From the NCBI GenBank assembly GCA_947372925.1, contig CANBVQ010000004.1:1-64000 (forward strand): DNA of 64,000 nucleotides, given 5' to 3'. Below are positions 39,201-47,335 of this stretch, piece after piece (position 1 is the first letter of the stretch; each line of letters begins with the position of its first letter). Position numbers and translations under genes: made by a program. This DNA comes from Acidimicrobiaceae bacterium (GTDB lineage: Bacteria > Actinomycetota > Acidimicrobiia > Acidimicrobiales > RAAP-2). The notes below the pieces were generated by a model that had not been told where the DNA came from, did no database searches, and worked only from the letters and a program-made list of their open reading frames with translations.

Positions 39201-39819
39201 GCCAGAACACTCCAGTGGACGAATTGAGCGCTTCTTGACACTTTGCGCCCGTAACAACATGCGCGTAGCGCAGCCCACGACGGCGGCCCAGTACTTCCAC
39301 CTCCTGCGCAGCCAGGTGCGACGAGAGAACGCCACGCCACTCGTGATCTTTGCGCCGAAGTCCATGCTGCGCGCCACGGCTACTCGTTCGCCGCTGGCCG
39401 AACTTATCGAAGGTTCGTTCCAGACTGTGGTGAGCAATTTCGCAGGCGACGATGCTGCTGTGACTCGCTTGGTGCTCGCCACAGGCAAGGTGGGCCACGA
39501 AGCCGAGGCGCACCGTGCAGCCATCGGTACGGCCGATCACGTGGCGATTGCACGTGTCGAGCAGATCTACCCCTGGCCTGCAGAGGCCATCGCCTCGCTC
39601 CTCGAGCGCTACGTGAACGCCACTGAAGTCGTGTGGCTGCAAGAAGAGCCCGAGAACATGGGTGCTTGGCCATTTGTTCATCAGAAGCTGCACCGCTCGC
39701 TCTCTGACAAAATTCAAGTGCGCCACGTCACGCGTGCCGAATCCGCATCGCCGGCAACGGGTTCTTCGCTCGTGCACGCTGCCGAACAGGCCGACCTCTT
39801 AAGTCGGGCTATCGGGTGA
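36202..39819 (+). CDS. kgd: Multifunctional 2-oxoglutarate dehydrogenase E1/decarboxylase (E2-E1 fusion)
   Basis: [31 protein letters not shown]; E2-like [11 protein letters not shown]; E1 [17 protein letters not shown]; GTG 36202 preferred. Confidence 0.92.
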   Translation: [1205 protein letters not shown]

Positions 39820-40784
39820 GTGCCGCGAAAAGCAAAGGAAAGTTGCGGGTCGTCGTCGACGGCTCGAATCTCGCCACCGAAGGTCGCAGCACCCCGAGTC
39901 TGCCGCAGTTACGTGATGCCGTCGCCTCGTTTCTCGTTGAGTATCCCGGTGCCGAAATGCTCGTGGTGGTCGACGCAACGTTCGGCCACCGAATCGTTAC
40001 TTCCGAGCAGGCGGCATTTAAGGAGCTTGAGGCGGCCGGCGACATAGTCTCTCCACCGGCGGGCTCCGTTGGCCGAGGTGACGCGTTCATCTTGAAAATT
40101 GCCGAACGCATCGGTGGCGTTGTTCTGAGCAATGACTCCTTCCAGGAGTTTCAGAGCGATCACCCGTGGCTCTTTGAAGAAGATCGCCTGATCGGCGGAA
40201 AGCCCGTGCCCCGTGTGGGCTGGATCTTTACCGCCCGTGTTCCCGTGAAGGGTTCGGCTCGACCGGCACCAGTCAAGAAGTTGGCCATCGTGCTGCCCGA
40301 CGGTAAGAAGCCAACTATTGGTACCACTTTGACGCCCAAGGCCGTCAAAGCTGCCCCTAAGGCTCCGAAGGCTGCCGTCGCGAAGAGTGCCAAGAAGGTA
40401 GAACCGGCCCAGCCCGCGGCCAAGACTCCCGCCAAGAAGACTCCCGCCAAAGCGGCCGCCAAGAAGGCCGTCTCGTCCTCGCCCGCAGCCAAGCGCGATC
40501 GCGCGCCCGTGAACTCTGAAGAACTGTTCACAACGTTCTTGACCCGGTTTAAAGTTCGCTCACATCTCGAAGGAACGGTTGTTGGATTTACGTCACACGG
40601 CGCCATTATCGAAGTTTCCATGGACGGCCAGCCAGTGCAGTGTTACGCACCAACGACTTCGCTCGGTGACCCCGCCCCGGCTCGAGCTCGCGACGTGCTG
40701 AAGCGTGGTTCGTCTCACAAGTTCCGGTTCTCGGCCGTCGACAAGGATCGTCGCATCGCCGAGCTCTCGCTCGTGGCACCATAG
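39816..40784 (+). CDS. NYN/PIN-like ribonuclease domain + K/A/P-rich linker + S1-like domain
   Basis: LRVVVDGSNLATEGRSTPSLPQLRDAV...VVVDATFGHR...GRGDAFILKIAERIGGVVLSNDSFQEF; linker PAKKTPAKAAAKKAV; EGTVVGFTSHGAIIEV... Confidence 0.72.
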   Translation: MSAAKSKGKLRVVVDGSNLATEGRSTPSLPQLRDAVASFLVEYPGAEMLVVVDATFGHRIVTSEQAAFKELEAAGDIVSPPAGSVGRGDAFILKIAERIGGVVLSNDSFQEFQSDHPWLFEEDRLIGGKPVPRVGWIFTARVPVKGSARPAPVKKLAIVLPDGKKPTIGTTLTPKAVKAAPKAPKAAVAKSAKKVEPAQPAAKTPAKKTPAKAAAKKAVSSSPAAKRDRAPVNSEELFTTFLTRFKVRSHLEGTVVGFTSHGAIIEVSMDGQPVQCYAPTTSLGDPAPARARDVLKRGSSHKFRFSAVDKDRRIAELSLVAP

Positions 40785-40788
40785 GAAC

Positions 40789-41214
40789 ATGGTTTTTGAC
40801 CCCACTACGTGGTTGCCTCACCGAAAGCCATTCCTTCTCCTTGACGTTGTCACGGAAGTGCAGCCCGGTGTCTCGGCTCGTGCGACATGGACGCCAGGAG
40901 AAGATGAACCATTCTTCGCCGGTCATTTCCCGGGGCGCCCAGTTGTCCCGGGCGTACTGCTCGTTGAATCAATGGCCCAGTGTGGTGCCGTCGCCGTGTT
41001 GGCCGACGAACGGTACGCGGGCAAACTGCCACTCTTTGGTGGCGTCGAGCGGGCCCGTTTTCGCCGCCAAGTCCTCCCGAATGATGAAGTCACGTTGGAG
41101 TGCGAAATGACACAACTCTCAGCACGTGGGGGCAAGGGGTCGGGTCGGGCCCTAGTGAACGGCCAGGTGGTGGCCGAGGCCGACCTCCTCTTTGTCGTGG
41201 TGGACGCCGAATGA
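40789..41214 (+). CDS. fabZ: 3-hydroxyacyl-ACP dehydratase FabZ-like
   Basis: LPHRKPFLLLDVVTEVQPG...FFAGHFPGRPVVPGVLLVESMAQCGA; ATG 40789. Confidence 0.88.
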   Translation: MVFDPTTWLPHRKPFLLLDVVTEVQPGVSARATWTPGEDEPFFAGHFPGRPVVPGVLLVESMAQCGAVAVLADERYAGKLPLFGGVERARFRRQVLPNDEVTLECEMTQLSARGGKGSGRALVNGQVVAEADLLFVVVDAE

Positions 41215-41966
41215 GGATCGCCACGTGGAATGTGAACTCTATGAACGCCCGTTTCCCGCGGGTTGAGGAGTTTCTTCAGACTCGAGACGTTGACGTCGTG
41301 TTGCTGCAGGAGACCAAGCAGCGTGACGAGAAGTTTCCCTTCGACGCTCTGCGAGAACTGGGCTACGAGTCCGCTCACTTTGGTTTAAGTCAGTGGAACG
41401 GCGTGGCCATCCTTTCGAGGGTTGGCCTGCAGGACGTGGTGCAGGGCTTCGGTGAGCCCGAAGAAGAGGCACGAGTCATTGCGGCAACCTGTGGCGGCGT
41501 ACGGGTCTATTCCTGTTACATCCCGAACGGCCGCGCACTGGACAATCCCCACTACGAATACAAACTGCGATGGCTCGAATCACTGCACGGCCGACTGGCC
41601 ACCTACGACCCCGCGATGCCCCTCGTTGTTGGCGGTGACTTCAATGTCACCCCGACTGATTTCGACTGCTACGACGTATCGGCCTTTGTGGGGGCAACCC
41701 ATGTCAGCGAACCCGAACGAGACGCATTGCGTCGGATCGAGTCCTTGGGTCTTGTTGACATCACGCGCCAGCTCAATCCCGATGAGCCGTGCTACTCGTG
41801 GTGGGACTATCGCAATGGCTGCTTCCGCCGTGGCTGGGGACTGCGGATTGACTTGCTGTACTGCTCAGCACCTGTCGTGGCAACGGCGAGTGCTTCCTGG
41901 GTTGATCGGGAAGCCCGCAAGGGCGAAAAGCCCTCGGACCACGCCCCAGTCCTGGTCGACTTCTAA
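41211..41966 (+). CDS. xthA: Exodeoxyribonuclease III
   Basis: MRIATWNVNSMNARFPRVEEFLQTRDVDVVLLQETK...GDFNVTPTDFD...RIDLLYCS...SDHAPV. Confidence 0.9.
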   Translation: MRIATWNVNSMNARFPRVEEFLQTRDVDVVLLQETKQRDEKFPFDALRELGYESAHFGLSQWNGVAILSRVGLQDVVQGFGEPEEEARVIAATCGGVRVYSCYIPNGRALDNPHYEYKLRWLESLHGRLATYDPAMPLVVGGDFNVTPTDFDCYDVSAFVGATHVSEPERDALRRIESLGLVDITRQLNPDEPCYSWWDYRNGCFRRGWGLRIDLLYCSAPVVATASASWVDREARKGEKPSDHAPVLVDF

Positions 41967-43522
41967 CCCAGACCCTTTGGCAGCATCGCTTCGATGAACG
42001 TCGGTCCTGACGTGGCGAAACTCTTCGCCAACTCGGCCACGAGTTCATCAGCGGTGGCGACCTTGACGGCCGGGACACCCATTCCGCGGGAAATCGAGCA
42101 GAGATCCAATGTCGGATTATCAAGGTCCAGCATCTGGCGCGAGGCGTCGCCTTCCGAAGTGGCACCGACTCTGGATAGTTCGAGGTTCAAGATGGCGTAG
42201 CTGCGATTGGAGAGCGCGAGAATCGTAACGTCGAGGTTCTCCCTGGCCATAGACCACAGAGCCTGTGGCGTATACATCATCGAACCATCACTCTCGATGG
42301 CGAGAACGCGCCGGCCTCCGCCTCCCAGTGCGGCGCCGAGGGCTGCGGGCAGTCCGTATCCAATCGCACCACCAGTCAGTGTTAGTAGTTGGTGCGGCGC
42401 GGCACCCGAAAGTTGGCCGTAGAGGTGCAGCCCGCTGGTATTGCTCTCATCGACCACGATGGCATCCTCGGGGAGAAGTGCCGCAACGGCTTGCGCCAGT
42501 GCGAAGGGAGTGAGTTCGCCGGTGGGCGCCTGTGGCCGCTCGGGTGACGTAACGGCTACTGCAGGGGCCGCAAACTCTTCGACGAGCGCTTCGAGCGCTG
42601 CAGTCGAATCCATGCCTGGTTCCGTCAGAATGACGACTTCGCAACCTGGGGGCAGCAGCTCACTAGGGATGTCGGGGTACCCGAAGAAGCCGATGGGCGT
42701 CTTGGCGCCAACGAGCACAATGGCTTCGAGCTGACTGAGTTGGGAGATTGCAAATTCCGATAGGTAGATCTGCCGGTCGGGTGTGAAAACGCCAGCGCCA
42801 CGGTCTTGGATAGTGGGAAAGGTCTCGCTCATCACACGAGCACCAGTGGCGGTGCCGACGCGGTGGGCGAGTCCGAGAGGGTGGACGCGGAGTGCGTCAA
42901 AGCCCAAGAACAGAGCACTCTTCTTAGTCCGCAAGACGCGAGCGGCCGCCTGAACTCGATCGGCCGTTGGAGGGGTGGCCATGGGGATGGTGGCGGTCGG
43001 GAGTTGGGCGGATGGTGGCGTCACTGGTCCCCACGAGGCGTCCGCGGGCAAGACGAGCGTGGCGACCTGTCCGGGAGGGCCGTAGGCGGCCCGGAGGGCA
43101 TCGAGAGCGTCGCCAGCCACGTCATCAGGTCGCGCCGTTCGCCGGTGCCAGCCCGATACCGCACGTGAGATTGATGCGATGTCACTTTCCAGCGGTGCGT
43201 CGTAACGAGAGTGGTACGTGGCGTGATCGCCGACCACATTGATGAGGGGAACATGCGCTCGTCTCGCGTTGTGAAGATTGGCGAGACCATTGCCGAGGCC
43301 GGGTCCGAGGTGTAGGAGAGTGACGGCGGGCTTGCCCGTGACGCGGGCATATCCATCGGCGGCTCCGGTCACGACGCCTTCAAAGAGCCCCAATACGCCA
43401 CGCATCCCGGGTTGCGAGTCCAGCGCGGCCACGAAGTGCATCTCACTGGTGCCAGGGTTACCAAAGCAGACCTCGACTCCATTGGCATACAGCGTGGCAA
43501 GAAGTGATTGTGCTCCGTTCAT
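41963..43522 (-). CDS. Thiamine-diphosphate-dependent enzyme, acetolactate synthase/benzoylformate decarboxylase superfamily
   Basis: VEVCFGNPGTSEMHFVAAL...GLFEGVVTGAADGYARVTGKPA...ALTGGAIGYGLPAALGAAL. Confidence 0.85.
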   Translation of the reverse strand: MNGAQSLLATLYANGVEVCFGNPGTSEMHFVAALDSQPGMRGVLGLFEGVVTGAADGYARVTGKPAVTLLHLGPGLGNGLANLHNARRAHVPLINVVGDHATYHSRYDAPLESDIASISRAVSGWHRRTARPDDVAGDALDALRAAYGPPGQVATLVLPADASWGPVTPPSAQLPTATIPMATPPTADRVQAAARVLRTKKSALFLGFDALRVHPLGLAHRVGTATGARVMSETFPTIQDRGAGVFTPDRQIYLSEFAISQLSQLEAIVLVGAKTPIGFFGYPDIPSELLPPGCEVVILTEPGMDSTAALEALVEEFAAPAVAVTSPERPQAPTGELTPFALAQAVAALLPEDAIVVDESNTSGLHLYGQLSGAAPHQLLTLTGGAIGYGLPAALGAALGGGGRRVLAIESDGSMMYTPQALWSMARENLDVTILALSNRSYAILNLELSRVGATSEGDASRQMLDLDNPTLDLCSISRGMGVPAVKVATADELVAELAKSFATSGPTFIEAMLPKGLG

Positions 43523-44910
43523 GGGAGGGGCCTTTCGTCGGTAAGTCGGTAGGGATTGAGAATGTTCTGGGGGTCAAACACTGATTTGATGCGACGTTGC
43601 ACGGCCAGACTCACCTCGTCAGTCAAGACGAGGAAGGGCTTTTGCTTGTCGCGACCAATGCCATGTTCACCGGAGATGGCACCACCCATCTCCACGCCCA
43701 GCGTGAAGAGGGCGAGAAGAAATGCCTCACGCTTTTCTAGGTCGGGCTGAAAGACGCTCATGTGGACATTGCCATCACCAACGTGGCCACAGCCGGCGAT
43801 GAAGGACTCGTATGTGGCGGCCAGTGTGGCAATGCTGGCGAGATACGTCGGCACGCTCGAGCGGGGTACGACGACGTCAATGACTTCGTGGGCACCGGCT
43901 TCCTTGGCTACCCAGAAGGCCTGTTCACGGGCTTCAATAAGACGTTGTCCCGATCCATCGGGCAGTACGAAGACGTCCAGAGCACCGCTGGCGAGGACGA
44001 GGGTTCCGAGATCTTCAATATCGCGATCAAGCTGTTCGCGCGTGCGAGTCTCGAGAACGATGACTAGATATGCCAGGGCCCGCTCGCTGACAGCCTGAGG
44101 CACGCCCAGCTCCAGATTGGCCCGAGTAGTGACCGATGACATCGTCAGAATGTCTAGATATTCGAGAATCGAGGGCTGGAGGCCCGCCGAAATAATCGCG
44201 GGCACCGTGCTGGTCACTTCTTCGAGCGTGGAGTACGGCACGAGAACTGTCGCGCTGTGGGCGAAGCGTGGGGAGAGCTTGAGAGTGATCTCGGTGACCA
44301 GACCCAGCGTCCCTTCGCTACCGACGATCAACTGGGTTAGGTCGTATCCCGAGGAGGACTTCACCACCGGTCCACCAGTGCGAAGTACGTCTCCGTTCGC
44401 GAGGACAACTTCCAGACCAAGGACGTGCTGACGAGTTACGCCGTGGCGAACAGCCCGCATGCCACCGGCGTTGGTGTTGATGTTGCCACCGAGTGAGCCG
44501 GAGAGCTCTCCGGGGTAGACGGGGTAGTGCAGCCCAGTGGAGAGCAGGGCCGCATCAAGCTCGCGCAGCGTGATCCCCGGTTGGACTACCGCCACGTGAT
44601 CGCTGGTATTTATCGAGATGACGTGGTTCATGTCGGCGAAAGAAAGAACGATGCCGCCCTCAACCGGTTTGGCACCTCCGGAAAGTCCAGTGCCCGACCC
44701 GCGGGCCGTAATGGGGATGTTGTGAGTTGCGGCGAACTTGGCGAGAGCCACGACGTCGTCGCGGCTCTGGGGGCGCACCACCGCAAGCGGGTTCCGCGGT
44801 TCGGGGTGTAGTGATTCGTCGTGTAGATCGTCGGGATTAATGGTCGAAGCGCTCGAGACGTGTCGATCTCCGAGAATGCTGACGAGTTCGTTAAGAAGGT
44901 GAGTGCTCAC
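43519..44910 (-). CDS. FAD-linked oxidase, GlcD/2-hydroxyacid dehydrogenase type
   Basis: AVVRPQSRDDVVALAKFAATHNIPITARGSGTGLSGGAKPVEGGI...GCGHVGDGNVHMS...SGEHGIGRDK. Confidence 0.88.
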   Translation of the reverse strand: MSTHLLNELVSILGDRHVSSASTINPDDLHDESLHPEPRNPLAVVRPQSRDDVVALAKFAATHNIPITARGSGTGLSGGAKPVEGGIVLSFADMNHVISINTSDHVAVVQPGITLRELDAALLSTGLHYPVYPGELSGSLGGNINTNAGGMRAVRHGVTRQHVLGLEVVLANGDVLRTGGPVVKSSSGYDLTQLIVGSEGTLGLVTEITLKLSPRFAHSATVLVPYSTLEEVTSTVPAIISAGLQPSILEYLDILTMSSVTTRANLELGVPQAVSERALAYLVIVLETRTREQLDRDIEDLGTLVLASGALDVFVLPDGSGQRLIEAREQAFWVAKEAGAHEVIDVVVPRSSVPTYLASIATLAATYESFIAGCGHVGDGNVHMSVFQPDLEKREAFLLALFTLGVEMGGAISGEHGIGRDKQKPFLVLTDEVSLAVQRRIKSVFDPQNILNPYRLTDERPLP

Positions 44911-46507
44911 TACCGTCTGACGATAGTTGAGGACGACTAGCGGCGAGTTGTTCACGGATGGCGGCTAGTCGCTGGCGCCGTTCATCACCGAGAAGTGGAG
45001 CCTCCACCGCTGCCAGCTCCGAAATCTTCTGTTCAATGGCGGCCAGAAACCTCGACGGCTGACGGTCCGGTGTCCGAGGGTCGTGGCGCCCTCGATTCCA
45101 TGTCAGCAGGAGGGTCTCTTCGGCTCGGGTGAGCGCAACGTAGGCGAGACGTTGCTCTTCCGCAATGTCATCTGCCGTCGTGGCATTGAAGTTAGGCAGG
45201 ACGCCTTCGGCCAGACCAATGACTGCAACGTGTTGCCACTCCAAACCCTTCGAGCGGTGAATAGTCGAGAGGGCCACAGCATCCTTGTGCTCTTGATCAA
45301 ACCACCGCGCCGGACCAGTGTCGCCCACGATGACGTCAGAGCCCGGGGAGTTTTCTGCCCCCCGTCGTTCGAAGGGGATGTGCATGGTGGTGAGCATCTC
45401 ACCGATGATGTTCAGTTGATTGTTGGTCCGCGCCAGCACCGCCATAGAGCGCCAGGGTGAGCCAGGTTGGTGGCGCGAGTTGAGCCACGTGGCTACGGCT
45501 CGTGCCTCAAGCTCTTCCGTGTCATAGATGCGAACCAGGGGGATCTCTCCATCGGCCTTCGCCGGGGTGATTCCCGCTGCGCCATCTTCGAGCAGCGTGT
45601 CGGCCACAGCCACAATGTGGGCGGTGGAGCGGTGATTGCGCGTGAGGTCGAGAACGACGGTGTCTGGCCAAGTGGCGAGCAGTTCTTGTAAGAGCTGTGG
45701 GCTGGCTCCATTGAAACCGTAGATCGATTGATTGGGGTCGCCCACAGTGAAGATGTCGGGGTCTTCCCCTGCCATCAGTCGTAACAAGGTGAACTGCAAG
45801 GGGTTGATGTCTTGCGCCTCATCAACGAAGAGTGCCCGGTGGCGGTGACGAAAGCTCGCGAGTGCTGCGCGGTCGTCGCGAAGAATGCGAATCGCTTCCG
45901 ACAAGAGCAGATCAAAGTCCACAACCCCTTTGGACTGACAGAGGCCGACGTAGCGGTCAATGACATCGGCCATCTGGGCGCCAGGTAGTGGAGCTGCGCG
46001 CCGGGCCCGTGACGCTCGTCGTCCGTAGGTCGTCCCGTTGAAGCCCTGGCTCAGCGCCCAGCCAATCTCCTGTTCGATGCGAGGGATCTGCCAATCTTCG
46101 ATTCGCTGCCCCGTCTTATTGAGAGCAATAACCAATTCATTGATGAGTCGACGGCGATTCGGCTCGATGGACATGGGTCGCAGGTTGTTGTCGGTACGAA
46201 AGTCCGAAACGATATCGAGGGCGGCCCGGTGAAACGTTCCGGCCGCGACCCCCCGAATTCCAGTTCGCCAGAGGCGTGTGCGGAGTTCATCGGCCGCCTT
46301 GCGGGTAAAGGTCATGGCGAGCACCTGGTCCGGCGCGACATCCCCTTCGGCAATCCGGCGTTGAATGCGCAGCGTGAGAACGTGAGTCTTGCCCGAACCG
46401 GCCGTGGCACGGACGAGCAGTTGGCGCTGGGTAGACGTCACCGCTTCGCGTTGCTCGGGGGTCAATCCCACCAACTGGTCTTCCGAGAAGGTCACTTCGT
46501 CACTCAT
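44891..46507 (-). CDS. UvrD/Rep family ATP-dependent DNA helicase (short)
   Basis: LTPEQREAVTSTQRQLLVRATAGSGKTHVLTLRI...VDEAQDINPLQ...GDPNQSIYGFNGA...STIHRSKGLEW...VALTRAEETLLLT; ATG 46507. Confidence 0.88.
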   Translation of the reverse strand: MSDEVTFSEDQLVGLTPEQREAVTSTQRQLLVRATAGSGKTHVLTLRIQRRIAEGDVAPDQVLAMTFTRKAADELRTRLWRTGIRGVAAGTFHRAALDIVSDFRTDNNLRPMSIEPNRRRLINELVIALNKTGQRIEDWQIPRIEQEIGWALSQGFNGTTYGRRASRARRAAPLPGAQMADVIDRYVGLCQSKGVVDFDLLLSEAIRILRDDRAALASFRHRHRALFVDEAQDINPLQFTLLRLMAGEDPDIFTVGDPNQSIYGFNGASPQLLQELLATWPDTVVLDLTRNHRSTAHIVAVADTLLEDGAAGITPAKADGEIPLVRIYDTEELEARAVATWLNSRHQPGSPWRSMAVLARTNNQLNIIGEMLTTMHIPFERRGAENSPGSDVIVGDTGPARWFDQEHKDAVALSTIHRSKGLEWQHVAVIGLAEGVLPNFNATTADDIAEEQRLAYVALTRAEETLLLTWNRGRHDPRTPDRQPSRFLAAIEQKISELAAVEAPLLGDERRQRLAAIREQLAASRPQLSSDGSEHSPS

Positions 46508-46579
46508 CGTGGTTTGAACGCTAGTGCGCAGTTGCAACATGGTCATAGCGACCCAAAGGTCGTCAGTAACCTGAGGGGT

Positions 46580-47335
46580 GTGCTGAAAGCCTTCGCCAAT
46601 GGGCAACTATTTGGACAGGTGTACGGCGATGGCACCCCTCAAATCCTGTGGCTCCACGGCTGGGGACGCTCGAGTACTGACTTCGCCACAGCGGCCGATA
46701 TTTTGGCCCAGAGTGGCATCGCCTCCGTGGCGCTCGACCTACCGGGATTCGGGGCGAGCCCCCTGCCTTCGTTCGTTGGGGGTGCCCGTGAGTACGCCGA
46801 CTTGCTCGCGCCAGTGGTTCGCGAAATATTTGGTGAAGCGGCCCCGGCAGTAGTGGGTCACTCCTTTGGCGGTCGTGTTGCCATCGTGATGGCGGCTCGC
46901 CATCCTGAGATGTTCTCCACTCTCATCCTCACGGGCGCGCCACTTCTGGCTCGCGAAGGTGCACCTCGGCGTTCCCCTTGGGCCTATCGCGCAGTCAAGA
47001 AACTGGCCGCTCTCGGTCTCCTCTCGCCAGCGCGACTCGAGCGGGCTAAACAGAAGTACGGATCGGCCGATTACCGCGCCGCTACTGGCCAACTCCGTGA
47101 CATCTTGGTAGCAACGGTGGGGGAGTCCTACGAGGCCGAGCTGGCGCTCGTTACTACGCCCACCACGTTGGTGTGGGGCGCCGACGATCGCGATGTCCCC
47201 GTCACTATCGCTCGTCGATCCATTGATCAGATGAAAGCGGCCACCAATCTTGTAGTCCTTGAACATGTGGGGCATCTGGTTCCAGTGCAGGCAGCCGAGC
47301 TGCTCGCTAGTGAAATCTCTAAGGTCATTCGATGA
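46580..47335 (+). CDS. Alpha/beta hydrolase
   Basis: LWLHGWGRSSTDF...VVGHSFGGRVAIVMAA...GADDRDVPV...GHLVPVQAAE; GTG 46580. Confidence 0.85.
   Translation: MLKAFANGQLFGQVYGDGTPQILWLHGWGRSSTDFATAADILAQSGIASVALDLPGFGASPLPSFVGGAREYADLLAPVVREIFGEAAPAVVGHSFGGRVAIVMAARHPEMFSTLILTGAPLLAREGAPRRSPWAYRAVKKLAALGLLSPARLERAKQKYGSADYRAATGQLRDILVATVGESYEAELALVTTPTTLVWGADDRDVPVTIARRSIDQMKAATNLVVLEHVGHLVPVQAAELLASEISKVIR

Noticed and set aside
38839-39777. 312-aa minus ORF inside kgd, and other long antisense ORFs (e.g. 7038-7619, 13476-14345, 47953-48795)
   Set aside because: Antisense to well-recognised enzymes; composition matches complementary codon bias.
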